Under the pieces are notes generated by a model. It made no database searches. It was not told the origin of the DNA and was given only the letters and a program-made list of their open reading frames with translations. Source: Bin34 sp963422415 (GTDB lineage: Bacteria; Chloroflexota; Anaerolineae; Caldilineales; Caldilineaceae). Taken from it: 64,000 nt of DNA. Below are positions 1 through 9,400 of this stretch, one piece after another (position 1 is the first letter of the stretch; each line of letters begins with the position of its first letter). The stretch spans positions 1,302,001-1,366,000 of the forward strand of contig OY729430.1 in the NCBI GenBank assembly GCA_963422415.1, read 5' to 3'. Position numbers and translations under genes: made by a program.

Positions 1-59
1 AGGCCGGGTTTCGGCTCCAGGATCTGGCCGATTGCATCGAAACGGAGCTGTTTACGTGA
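1..59 (+). CDS. 3' end of an unidentified gene (5' end outside window)
   Basis: A reading frame open from the window edge ends at the TGA at 57-59 and encodes about 18 residues (ending IETELFT). The stop overlaps the GTG start of the next gene in a GTGA arrangement at 56-59, which is typical of translationally coupled genes in one operon. Because the next two genes are lasso-peptide maturation factors, the missing gene may be another member of that cluster (cyclase, kinase or transporter). The visible residues are too few to say which. Confidence 0.5.
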   Translation, partial: AGFRLQDLADCIETELFT

Positions 60-367
60 CGTTAGGCATTTCCCAGCCCCAGCCAAAAATCACATTGGAC
101 ACACGCGTCCAGCAGGCGCCCGGTCCCATAGTGACCCCTATGGATGACAGTCTAGCCATGTTCTATCAGGAGGCCCAAGCCTACATTACGCTGGAAGAGG
201 TCGCCAAGGACATCTGGAATCGCATCGCGCGCCCCATTCTGGTGGGGGAATTGTGCCAGGACCTGCTTGCCGTGTATGATGACATTGAGGAAACGGACTG
301 CCAACAACAGGTGATCGAGTTCTTGACCGACTTGCAGACCGATGGCCTCGTCCAAGTCGTTTCGTGA
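56..367 (+). CDS. PqqD-like RiPP recognition element protein (lasso B1 type)
   Basis: This small protein of about 103 residues has the PqqD-like pattern: an N-terminal beta-rich stretch, then helices with the sequence IWNRIARPILVGEL and a C-terminal FLTDLQTDGLVQ. That matches the winged-helix RiPP recognition element (RRE), which binds leader peptides of ribosomal natural products. I chose GTG at 56 because it overlaps the upstream stop (GTGA) and has a GGAG at 44-47; a TTG at 32 in the same frame is the alternative. The gene overlaps the next one by 26 bases, so the two are probably translated together. Its partner, a McjB-like protease, makes a lasso peptide B1 role more likely than PQQ synthesis, and no other pqq gene is visible. 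Confidence 0.85.
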   Translation: MTLGISQPQPKITLDTRVQQAPGPIVTPMDDSLAMFYQEAQAYITLEEVAKDIWNRIARPILVGELCQDLLAVYDDIEETDCQQQVIEFLTDLQTDGLVQVVS

Positions 368-941
368 TTCCCGATGGGGCATGCGCTGGCGTGCATACCG
401 CGGTTGGCCCAAGAGCCGGCGCGGTTTGGTGCTGGAGGCCTACTGCCTATTGGGCCTGTGCCGTTTCCTGATTCGGTACGTTCCCTTCCGCTTGACGGCT
501 GCGCGGTGGTTGGGCTGGTTCATGGCGGAGACTGTCAGGTCATTGCCACCGACGGCCGCGGCGACGGCCGCGGATGTAGGCTGGATTGTGGAGCGTCTGG
601 CCGACCACACTCCTTGGGAAAGCGCCTGTCTGCCACAGGCCATGGCCGCGCAGCACATGCTGAAACGGCGTGGCATCGGCAGCACTCTCTATCTGGGCCT
701 GGCTCGGTCAGATCGACGCCCAACCGGACACGAAGCCCATGCTTGGCTGCGCTGTGGCGAGGTCGTTGTGACTGGCGAAGGTGAAATGGGGGATTTCCAG
801 TCCGTGGCCTGCTATGCCCAAGATGCCCTTGGCGTATATCGGGAGCCGAACTGGTTGAAATGGCTGACTCGGATCTGGGTGGATCCCGCTATGCATAGAG
901 GATCACGGCCCTATTTGACTCCAGAGCGAGAGATTTCCTGA
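342..941 (+). CDS. Lasso peptide biosynthesis B2-like protein (transglutaminase-like protease)
   Basis: A 199-residue protein with the McjB C-terminal, transglutaminase-like fold. The expected triad can be read: Cys in ESACLPQA (about residue 88), His in HEAHAWL (about 134) and an acidic residue in the following VVVTGEGE strand. In lasso peptide pathways this enzyme removes the leader peptide from the precursor delivered by the RRE protein, before the ATP-dependent cyclase closes the ring. A basic N-terminal stretch precedes a hydrophobic segment (residues 30-60). It overlaps the RRE gene upstream, and its TGA shares a base with the ATG of the next gene (TGATG). No precursor peptide or cyclase is visible next to it; they may lie upstream of the window. 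A related cyclase-type gene sits at 32.9 kb. Confidence 0.82.
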   Translation: MASSKSFRDSRWGMRWRAYRGWPKSRRGLVLEAYCLLGLCRFLIRYVPFRLTAARWLGWFMAETVRSLPPTAAATAADVGWIVERLADHTPWESACLPQAMAAQHMLKRRGIGSTLYLGLARSDRRPTGHEAHAWLRCGEVVVTGEGEMGDFQSVACYAQDALGVYREPNWLKWLTRIWVDPAMHRGSRPYLTPEREIS

Positions 942-1540
942 TGCAGGAATTGGTCGCGAAAATACGTTCGGAGGGTGTGGATCTGGGTCGCAACATCCTG
1001 AAGGTGGATGGATTTATCAATCATCAGCTGGAACCGCGGCTGACGGCGCAAATCGGGGTGCATTTGGCCCGTGGCCTGCTGGAGGCCGGCGTGCGCGGCG
1101 TCACCAAAGTGGTTACGGCCGAGGTCAGTGGCATTGCCTTCGCGGTGCAGACCGGCATTGCCTTGGATGTGGCGGCCATTTTTGCCCGCAAGACTCGCCC
1201 CGTCACCATGCCGGAGCGTGCCTACCGACGGGTGGTGACCAGTCCCACCAAGGGGACGGAGGTGGAGCTGGCGCTGAACCCGGAGCACATTTGCGCGATG
1301 GATCGTGTGGCGCTGGTGGACGACTTTCTGGCTTCGGGCCAGACGCTGGTGGCCTTGCACGAGTTGGTGCGTCAATCCGGAGCCGAAATTGTCGGCATTG
1401 GCTGCGTAATTGAAAAAACCTATCAACAGGGTCGGGCTCTGTTGGCGCCGTACAATGTACCTGTCGTGACGCTGGCTCACGTTCAGGCCATGGAAGCAGG
1501 CCGGATCTTGGTAGAAAGTGGACTGAACGGTCAGCGTTGA
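941..1540 (+). CDS. xpt: Xanthine phosphoribosyltransferase
   Basis: A 199-residue type I phosphoribosyltransferase, the usual length for Xpt. The PRPP-binding loop reads VALVDDFLASGQT (about residues 124-136), and the N-terminal half (ILKVDGFINHQLEP) matches the xanthine-specific subgroup. It should convert xanthine and PRPP into XMP in the cytoplasm, salvaging the base. The start codon overlaps the stop of the lasso B2-like gene by one base (TGATG), so it is probably cotranscribed with it, which is an unusual partnership. The next gene downstream is a xanthine dehydrogenase-type subunit, so salvage and oxidation of the same base are encoded side by side. I saw no purine riboswitch upstream. 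Confidence 0.93.
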   Translation: MQELVAKIRSEGVDLGRNILKVDGFINHQLEPRLTAQIGVHLARGLLEAGVRGVTKVVTAEVSGIAFAVQTGIALDVAAIFARKTRPVTMPERAYRRVVTSPTKGTEVELALNPEHICAMDRVALVDDFLASGQTLVALHELVRQSGAEIVGIGCVIEKTYQQGRALLAPYNVPVVTLAHVQAMEAGRILVESGLNGQR

Positions 1541-1582
1541 GTCCTCCTCGTCTTGAGCTTCCACCGGATTGGAGCCCTTCCC

Positions 1583-3001
1583 ATGCTATACCAGATCTAT
1601 AAGGCTCCCACCTCGCTGGAGGAGGCTCTGCGACTGAAAAGCGACTTGGGAGATCGGGCCCGCCTCTGCGCGGGCGGCACGGACCTGCTCTTGGAACTGG
1701 AGCGCCATCCCTCAAGCGATCTGACATTGCTGGACCTGACTCGCATCCCGGGCCAGGCTGAAATCATCGCGCACGCCGACGGGACCTTTGCATTGGGGCC
1801 GTTGGTCACGCACAACCAATGTGTCGCTCATGCCGGATTGCGGGAAAGGGCATTTCCCTTGGTGCGCGCCTGTTGGGAAGTGGGATCGCCTCCTCTCCGC
1901 AACCGGGCGACCGTGGTCGGCAACTTGGTCTCCGCCAGTCCCGCCAATGATTCGATTGTGCCGCTGTCCTTGCTGAACACGGAGGTGAGAGTGGCCAGCC
2001 TGCGCCGCGGCGAACGGATCCTGCCCTTGTCGGAGTTCATTGTCGGCTACAGGACCACGGCGCTGGAGCCTGATGAACTGGTCACGGGCATCACGCTGCA
2101 GGGTTTGAGGGAAACCGAGCGCGGCACATTCATCAAGCTGGGGTTACGTCATGCCCAGGCGATCTCGGTGGTGAGCGTGGCGGTCGTGATTGCGACCGAG
2201 GACGGCAGCGCCGACTTCCCTCTGACCGAATTGCGGATTGGCATGGGAGCCGTAGATGCCACCATTGTCAGGGCCGCCGCCGCGGAGACCTTTGGCCAGA
2301 ACCACCTGTTGGATGAGGCCACGATCTCGCAAATCGGGGCCTTGGCGGCTGCGGAGGCCTCCCCCCGCGATGACGTGCGCGGCGGTGCCGACTATCGGTC
2401 GGCCATGGTCTCCACGCTGGTGCAGAGAGCCTTGCATTCTTTGGCCGCCGGGAAAGAAAGAGAGGGCTGGGCCGACAGGCAGGTCATGCTATGGGGTCCA
2501 CAGAGCGGGACCTATTCTTCGGCCGGCGCCGCGTTGGAGCCACCGCTGGAGGCCATTGTCAATGGTGCGCGGGTGGCCTTGGCGCCAGGCCGAATTCTGC
2601 TTCACAGCCTGCGCGCGGCGGGCTGCCACGAGATCAAGGAGGGATGTGCCGAAGGGGAGTGCGGGTCCTGTACCGTGTTTTTGGACGAAAAGGCGGTCTT
2701 GTCCTGCATGATTCCGGCGGAGAGAGCCGCTGGCTGTGCAGTGGAAACGGCGGCAGGCCTACCGGCCGGAGAGAAGAGCCTCAGCCCTTTGCAACAGGCC
2801 TTTGTGGATTGTGGGAGCGTGCAGTGCGGATTTTGCATTCCGGGCTTCATTATGAGCGGCACCAAGCTTCTGCAGGAAATTCCGCAGCCCACTCTGGCCC
2901 AGGTGCAGGAGGCCTATATGGGCAACTTGTGTCGCTGCACGGGATATGCCAAGATTCTGGAAGCGACGTTGGCCGCGGCGGGCGGCCCGCGCACCTCATA
3001 G
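1583..3001 (+). CDS. Molybdenum hydroxylase FAD/[2Fe-2S] fusion subunit (xanthine dehydrogenase type)
   Basis: The 472-residue protein joins two electron-transfer modules. Residues 1-170 are the FAD-binding domain of molybdopterin dehydrogenases, with the glycine-rich CAGGTDLLLE and the GSPPLRNRATVVGN loop. Residues 175-275 are the flavoprotein C-terminal domain. After a linker, residues 315-472 form the two-cluster ferredoxin module: Cys355, 360, 363 (CAEGECGSC) and 375 for the plant-type cluster, then Cys415, 418, 450 and 452 (CGFC...CRC) for the helical-domain cluster. All eight cysteines appear intact. The order FAD then Fe-S is the reverse of XdhA-type and eukaryotic enzymes. I chose ATG 1583 (GGAG at 1571-1574) over the TTG at 1553. 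It should carry electrons from the molybdenum subunit encoded 13 bases downstream. Confidence 0.9.
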   Translation: MLYQIYKAPTSLEEALRLKSDLGDRARLCAGGTDLLLELERHPSSDLTLLDLTRIPGQAEIIAHADGTFALGPLVTHNQCVAHAGLRERAFPLVRACWEVGSPPLRNRATVVGNLVSASPANDSIVPLSLLNTEVRVASLRRGERILPLSEFIVGYRTTALEPDELVTGITLQGLRETERGTFIKLGLRHAQAISVVSVAVVIATEDGSADFPLTELRIGMGAVDATIVRAAAAETFGQNHLLDEATISQIGALAAAEASPRDDVRGGADYRSAMVSTLVQRALHSLAAGKEREGWADRQVMLWGPQSGTYSSAGAALEPPLEAIVNGARVALAPGRILLHSLRAAGCHEIKEGCAEGECGSCTVFLDEKAVLSCMIPAERAAGCAVETAAGLPAGEKSLSPLQQAFVDCGSVQCGFCIPGFIMSGTKLLQEIPQPTLAQVQEAYMGNLCRCTGYAKILEATLAAAGGPRTS

Positions 3002-3014
3002 GCCCGATTTCGTC

Positions 3015-5258
3015 ATGCGCGCCATAGGCAGCAGCGTTCCGCGCATAGATGCCCCACCCAAGACTACCGGGATAGCCCGGTACAGTGGGGACGTTCCGGT
3101 GGCCGCGTACAAATGGGCCCACGTGGTCTTCGCCGACGTGCCTCACGCCCGCATCCAAGCCTTGGATGTGGCGGCCGCGGCCGCCGTGCCCGGCGTGGTT
3201 GCCGTCCTGACGGACGCGGATGTACCGTGCAACCGCTATGGGATCATCGTGCCGGATCAGCCGGTTTTCTGTGGCCTCAATTCCACGGAGGCGGCCCGCA
3301 CGGTGCGCTGGGTAGGGGACAAGTTGTGCCTCATCGTGGCCGACACGAAGGAAATTGCCGTGACGGCCGCGGCCAAGGTGGAGGTACGGTATGAGTCCTT
3401 GCCAGTTGTTTCCGATCCGCAGGCGAGCCTGCGACCCGAAGCCCCGTATATTCATGACTATCCCGACTACCCCGGGGACTTTGGAGTCTCGGACAAGAAC
3501 GTGTTGCGGAAAATTCGGATTCGCAAGGGGAATGCGGCGGAAGGACTGGCGCGGGCTGACGTGGTGGTGTCAGATGTCTTTGCCACCCAGGCGCAGGAGC
3601 ATGCCTACATGGAACCGGAGGCCGGCTCCGCTTGGATGGAGCCGGACGGCCGGGTCGCGGTGCATACGGGCGGTCAATGGATGCACGACGATCGCAAGCA
3701 GATTGCCCACGTGCTGAATATGGAAGAGGAAAAAATTCGAGTTTCCTACGCCGCCATCGGCGGGGCCTTTGGTGGCAAGGAGGATGTGCACCTGCAGGTG
3801 CTCTTGGCGTTGGCGACCTTCCGCACGGGATACCCGGTGCAGGGGGCTTGGTCGCGGCCGGAGAGCATAAAGTACAGCCACAAGAGACACGCCTTCTGGC
3901 TGGACTGTCGGCTGGGAGCGCAACGGGATGGCAGTCTCACGGCTCTGCAGGCCACGATCTACAGCGACGCGGGCCCTTATGCCAGCACGTCCCACAAGGT
4001 GCTGGGCAACGCCATCCTGTCGCTGGGGGGCTCCTATCACATTCCGCATGCACATGTAGAGGGCGCGGCGGTTTTCACCAACAACGTCATGGCCGGCGCC
4101 TTTCGCGGGTTTGGCAGCCCGCAAGCGGCTCTGGCCATCGAGACTCTGATGAACCGGTTGGCCGTCGAACTTGCCATGGATCCGCTGGAGCTGCGCCGCC
4201 GCAATGCTTGGCAGGAAGGGGCGTTGACCCTCACCCAGTGTCCCGTGCCTCCGGGCTGCATGGCCCGGGAAGTGCTGGCGGCGGCCGAGCGGAAGTGCAA
4301 GGAGCTGGATGCCCAGGCTGTCGCCCCCATTGACCTGCACGCCAATCATGGATCCTTGCCCAGCTCCATCCGGCGCGTCGCATATGGGCGTGGAGTGGCC
4401 ATGGCCAACAAAAATGTGGGGATTGGACAGGGGAACATAGACCAGTGCCATGCTTGGCTGGAACTGCACGGTGAGGGAGATATCGAGGAAGTGTGGCTGG
4501 GCACGGCCGGAGCCGACTGCGGACAGGGCGCGCACACAGTATTCCGGCAAATCGCCGCGGAGCAGTTGGGCGTGGCGCTGGAGCAAATTCGGTTGAAACT
4601 GCGCTCCACCGACGATGCGGAGTCCAGTGGCAGCGCTTCCGCATCGCGCCTGACCTACTACACCGGAGCCGCCATCGCGGGGGCCGCGCGGCAGGCTCTC
4701 CAGGCTTGGGAGGAGGAAGAGCGTCCGGCCCGCGGCGAACATACCTTCGTCACGCGCTTCACGACATCCTTCGATTCAGAGACCGGCGCCGGCAACACCG
4801 TGGTGGATTTGGGATACTGTGCACAGATTGCGGACATCTCCGTGGATCTGGATACGGGGCACATTGCCGTGCATCGCCTGATCAGCGCCAACGATGTAGG
4901 GCGGGCCGTGAACCCGCAGCAGATCGAAGGTCAGGTGGAAGGGGCCGTGGCCCAGGGCATCGGCTGGACGCTGTACGAAGAGGTCCAGCAAGCGGATGGC
5001 CGAATTCTCAATCCCACCTTTAGCACCTATCTCATTCCTGGAGTCAAGGATGTGCCGCAACAGGTAGTGTCGGTAATTGTGGAGGGAGGCGCTCCCAACA
5101 ACCCCCTGAACGTCAAGGGCATGGCCGAGATGGCCTTGGTGCCCGTGGCGCCTGCCATTGTGGCCGCGCTGCACGATGCGACTGGGGTCTGGATGACAGA
5201 CCTGCCTCTGACCCCCGAGAATGTATGGCGTGCCTTGCAGGCGGTGGAACCCATATAG
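3015..5258 (+). CDS. Molybdenum hydroxylase large (molybdopterin-binding) subunit, xanthine dehydrogenase type
   Basis: A 747-residue member of the aldehyde oxidase/xanthine dehydrogenase molybdopterin-binding family, of normal length. Visible landmarks are the hammerhead domain at residues 10-120, the cofactor-loop motif GGAFGGKED (about 248), AFRGFGSPQAALAIE (about 361) and the C-terminal NVKGMAEMALVPVAPA (about 700-715), whose Glu sits where the catalytic glutamate of this family lies. It should hydroxylate a purine or other N-heterocycle and pass electrons to the preceding FAD/[2Fe-2S] subunit. ATG 3015 follows the upstream stop by 13 bases. Substrate is inferred as xanthine/hypoxanthine from the xpt and ureidoglycine aminohydrolase neighbours; nicotinate- or CO-type relatives cannot be excluded. 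Two decayed copies of its 3' third lie downstream. Confidence 0.9.
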   Translation: MRAIGSSVPRIDAPPKTTGIARYSGDVPVAAYKWAHVVFADVPHARIQALDVAAAAAVPGVVAVLTDADVPCNRYGIIVPDQPVFCGLNSTEAARTVRWVGDKLCLIVADTKEIAVTAAAKVEVRYESLPVVSDPQASLRPEAPYIHDYPDYPGDFGVSDKNVLRKIRIRKGNAAEGLARADVVVSDVFATQAQEHAYMEPEAGSAWMEPDGRVAVHTGGQWMHDDRKQIAHVLNMEEEKIRVSYAAIGGAFGGKEDVHLQVLLALATFRTGYPVQGAWSRPESIKYSHKRHAFWLDCRLGAQRDGSLTALQATIYSDAGPYASTSHKVLGNAILSLGGSYHIPHAHVEGAAVFTNNVMAGAFRGFGSPQAALAIETLMNRLAVELAMDPLELRRRNAWQEGALTLTQCPVPPGCMAREVLAAAERKCKELDAQAVAPIDLHANHGSLPSSIRRVAYGRGVAMANKNVGIGQGNIDQCHAWLELHGEGDIEEVWLGTAGADCGQGAHTVFRQIAAEQLGVALEQIRLKLRSTDDAESSGSASASRLTYYTGAAIAGAARQALQAWEEEERPARGEHTFVTRFTTSFDSETGAGNTVVDLGYCAQIADISVDLDTGHIAVHRLISANDVGRAVNPQQIEGQVEGAVAQGIGWTLYEEVQQADGRILNPTFSTYLIPGVKDVPQQVVSVIVEGGAPNNPLNVKGMAEMALVPVAPAIVAALHDATGVWMTDLPLTPENVWRALQAVEPI

Positions 5259-5933
5259 CAAGGCGGGGAATGGGGTCAATGGGGCCAGACAGGCTGAGGC
5301 AACTGTGGATACGCTTGATCTTGTCTACGCGGATCTCATTCACTGCGCACCGTGCAAAGATCAGGTGCGCGCCACCATGCCCATGCAGAGGATGGGCACA
5401 AAGGACTGGCCGCGTGCACAAATCACCGGGGCCCATGCACGTCTGCAGTCATGATCCGGGCCACTTGTCACCGTGACAAGCGACCCAATGGCCCGATCTG
5501 CGTGACGAGAAGCCAGCTCAACCTGCCATGGCGATGCAGCCGGCAGATGTAGGCGAAACCCTTTTCTACCCGACATGTCGTTCTGACCGGTCTAGGAACC
5601 ATGATGGAAAACCGGATCCGCAACTACATTGCCTAGGCAGTTGGAAAACAGGTGATAGATGCCGGATTGCTCCACGAAAGTGTGGAAGGGGTTGTTTTCG
5701 TAGATCCAGTCGTTGCGTTTCTGTTCCCACTCTCGAAATTCGGAGGCGCCGAATGCGTACTGGGCAAGATTTTCCTGAATCGTGCAGAGTTCCACCAGCC
5801 AAGCAGATGGCTCCTCTCCCCTTTCCCCATCGGATTGGTACGCTGGATGGCACACGTCCATTCCACCGCGCGGAGCCTTGGGGCGGCAGCATGCACGATT
5901 ACGGTGTGTAGGCCTTAGCCCTTGGACACAAAT
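5259..5933 (+). other. Non-coding stretch with possible gene debris
   Basis: No reading frame here has convincing coding character. On the minus strand around 5592-5790 a short frame (EFREWEQKRNDWIYENNPFHTF) has protein-like composition, but it lacks a start context and I do not recognise it. It may be a fragment of a lost gene. Confidence 0.4.
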
Positions 5934-5963
5934 GCGGGCTTCATACATGGAACTGAAGCCCGC
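5934..5963. repeat. Perfect 10-bp hairpin next to a hydroxylase remnant
   Basis: GCGGGCTTCA (5934-5943) is exactly complementary to TGAAGCCCGC (5954-5963) around a 10-base loop. No T-run follows on either strand, so it is not a standard intrinsic terminator. It sits immediately upstream of the decayed hydroxylase fragment. Confidence 0.7.
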
Positions 5964-6225
5964 CTCCCAGGGGATCATGAAGAACGTCCCGACACGCGGC
6001 GAACACACCTTTGCCACACGCTTTGTAACGCATAACGCTCTTCCACCCGGGGATCGGTGCAGGCGCCACTGTGGACTGGATACCAGAACACAGTGCCGTG
6101 TATTGTCTGATCAGCGCCAATGATGTGGAGCGATTCCGTACACACGCAAGTAGGGCGAAGGCTAGATGGAGGGGCTGTATCGCCTGTCAGTAGTGGCTGC
6201 GCTGCCCGATGCGACCGGTGGCAGG
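5960..6225 (+). pseudogene. Decayed fragment of the molybdenum hydroxylase large subunit (copy A)
   Basis: The DNA matches parts of the intact gene at about 4700-5200 in the same order, with deletions and substitutions. Shared blocks include CGCGGCGAACAcACCTT (5995 onward), CTGATCAGCGCCAA followed by GATGT (about 6109-6127), a degraded GAAGG..AGATGGAGGGGC block (6154-6174), and the GTGGCTGCGCTGC..GATGCGAC block (6190-6213), which matches the final catalytic-Glu region. Frames are broken, so it cannot encode a functional protein. It is a dead duplicate, either left by a segmental duplication or acquired from a related hydroxylase. Confidence 0.8.
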
Positions 6226-6492
6226 CAACCGCTTGAATTGGTGGTAGAACAAAGAGAGCCGGGGTATGCGCATGACTTGCATTTCTTCTTGCTGCGTATT
6301 GGGCGCTTGATTTCGCATGATCCGCAAGGCTGCTGTGTGTCTGTCTGAGAAAGGGCGGCCTGCTGCGCCTGTCTGCTATCATCGGCTAAGTCGCACGGCA
6401 TGCAGCATGGCAGAAACAGCGCTTCGTGATGCTGTCCGAGAAAAGCAAAGAACAATCCGCCTTGAAGGCAATCATCCAGCCAAGGGAGACTT
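6226..6492. other. Upstream region of the LRR gene, no gene seen
   Basis: This 267-base stretch separates the hydroxylase remnant from the secreted LRR gene and must contain that gene's promoter. I see no convincing -35/-10 pair and no coding frame. Confidence 0.35.
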
Positions 6493-9400
6493 TTGATCCT
6501 TCTTTTGCATTTTGTGCTGTCAAAGGGCATGGCACGCCTGTGGCTGTGGTGTCTGTGCTTGGGATTGGCGTGGCCATCAGTACCGCTCATGGCCCAGTCG
6601 GGCACAGATCTTCCGTCTGTGACAGGCGTCTACAGCAACCTGTCGGAACACTGGCAGGGGCAATATCAGCTGAGCCGCGGGGATTTCACGGTTACGGCCA
6701 AGGTGTCGACTCTGCGTTCGCCAGTGCAATACCATGCGCGGCATCAGCCTGCGTCGCTGTTTGAGGTGCCAGCCGCGTTCCGGCCCGCGACAGAGATTGC
6801 GTGGGAGGTGGAAGGATGGCATGTATTAGCCGATGGGAGACCGCATCCAACACGCACGGCTCCGCAACACTTCCATCTGATCCTCAAGCCCACGGGGCAG
6901 GTGTTCTACAAGGACACTGCGCAGTTGGATGATGTGGGATATCTGCGCTATGAGGTTGACATGGTATGGCCTCTGGCCCATGTGCAATCGCAGGTTTGCC
7001 TACGAACGGCGTCTGTGCAGACAGCCATACTGGAAACATTAAATTCCGCATTGCAAGCGGCACAGAGCCGAATGCGGTGTCATACCTGTTCTTACGGAAT
7101 GATTCAAGAAATGCTTCCGGCGAATACATTGTCGGCTTGCGTGGCTGTGACGTGGGAGGATCTGGCCTCTTTCCGAACTCTGGAGACGGGAACGGTTCGA
7201 TCCGACGATCTGGCGGGAATGAGTGGTTTGGAGGAGTTGGATTTCATTTTGGCGGAGGACGAAAAACTGGACACCATACTGGCACAGGTTCCGCGTCTTC
7301 GGACACTGCGCTTGCAAACCACTGCGCTGGACGTGTTTGCCAATGACGCTCTGGCCCCCGTTTCGCGATTGCAGGAGCTGGTCTGGCATATCGTGCCCCC
7401 TCCGGCATCCCAAGATGCACCCGCGGAAATGCCGGCCGGTTTCTTGGCATACACTCCTCGACTGACCCATCTGACCCTTCAGGCTGACACCCTAACGTCC
7501 CTACCGGCGGAATTCTCCGATTCAGCGCTTCAGTTGACTCACTTGACCCTTCAGGCTGCGCACTTGACGTCCCTGCCGGCCGATTTTCTTTCCTATGCCC
7601 CTTATCTGCAGGAGCTGACCATCAGCGGCAACCTTGCCGCGCTGCCCTCCGGTTTTCTGAGCCGCGCACCTCGGTTGACCCGGCTGACGCTGGATGGGAA
7701 TCTGCCCTCTGCCTGGCCCGAGGGATTCCTGGCATTTGCGCCGCAGCTTACCCATCTGACCATAGGAGTCAACAGGTTGGAAACATCGCTGGCAGAGGTT
7801 CTGGTCCAACTCCCGCGACTTGAGCGGCTGTCACTGGATGGTTCACAGTGGTCAAGTGTTCCAGTGGATCTTCTGGCTTCTGTTCCACAGTTGTCCGAGT
7901 TCGATTTTACTCTGGATCGGCAGATGATGCCACAGAACCTCTTGGAGCCTGTTCCCCAACTTGCAAAACTGACCTTGCGAGTCGAATCGACCACGTTGCC
8001 TGAACGTTTCCTGGCCTTCACTCCGCACTTGAAAGTCCTGAGGTTGTCATCTGGCCTTTTGACGGCATTGCCGTCTGACTTCTTGCGTCGCGCACCCAAT
8101 CTGCAACGCGTTCAGCTGGATATCTGGAAGTTGCGGGATCTTCCAGAGAGCTTTCTGGCCCACGCTCCGCAGCTGGAGGATCTGGTCCTCCAAGCTTTCG
8201 TCTTGCGTGAATTGCCCGATGGATTTCTCTCTCACTCCGCCCACTTGGCCAAGGTGCACTTGGACGTCCCTGCCCTGCCCGCCTTGCCGGAACAATTTCT
8301 GGTCCATGCTGCGCAGCTGGAGGATCTGGTCCTCCAAGCTTTCGTCTTGCGTGAATTGCCCGATGGATTTCTCTCTCACTCCGCCCACTTGGCCAAGGTG
8401 CACTTGGACGTCCCTGCCCTGCCCGCCTTGCCGGAACAATTTCTGGTCCATGCTGCGCAGCTGGAGGATCTGGTCCTCCAAGCTTTCGTCTTGCGTGAAC
8501 TGCCCGATGGATTTCTCTCTCACTCCGCCCACTTGGCCAAGGTGCACTTGGACGTCCCTGCCCTGCCCGCCTTGCCGGAACAATTTCTGGTCCAGACTCC
8601 GCGGCTGAGAAGTTTGGATCTGAAAGTCTACAGTCTGGAAACCCTGCCGGCAGACTTCTTGTCCCATACGCCCCAATTGACTGAAATGACGCTGCATACG
8701 GTCGAATTGTACCCGCTTCCGATGGATCCCCTCTCCGTCAGGCCTGGCTTCAGGCTGGCCCCCATCTGGTGGTTTGCCCGCGCCAATCCAGCCAGTCTGA
8801 TGGAGTTGCCAGTAGGCTTCCTGGCACAGGTTCCCCAATTGCAGAAACTTGATCTGGTCTTGCACAACCTGACGGAGCTGCCAGAAGATTTCTTGTTCCA
8901 AGTGCCTCGACTGGAACATATGATCTTGGAGACACCCAATCTGAGAATGCTGCCTGTCAAATTTCTGGTTGATGTGCCGCAACTGACGACTCTAATTCAA
9001 AATACAGGTCCTCTGGAAGCCTTGCCCACGGATTTCCTGTCTCGCACCCCGCGTTTGATTTCTCTCTATCTGCCTCTCCACGACATGACAACAGTGCCAG
9101 TGGATTTCTTGGCTTGGACTCCGCAGTTGGCTGAAATTTTCCTGTACGCTCCTGCCCTGAAGGTCGTGCCGGACGGTTTTCTGGCTCAGGCAGCCCGTCT
9201 GTCCCAGGTGGATTTGGACTTGTCCAGTCTGACGACAATTTCGCCAGGATTCCTGTCCGCGGTGCCTTTTTTGACGGAAATATGGCTGAGCGTGGACCAC
9301 TTGGAGGCGTTGCCTGACTTGTTTCTTGCGCAGGCTCCCCAGCTGGAAAGGATTATTCTGGAGACTGCCGTAGACACATTGATTCCCGATCAGGTTGGGC

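Noticed and set aside
8047..8982. Long minus-strand frame opposite the LRR gene
   Set aside because: It is the mirror of the repeat-rich LRR coding DNA, Gln/Arg-rich and without start context.
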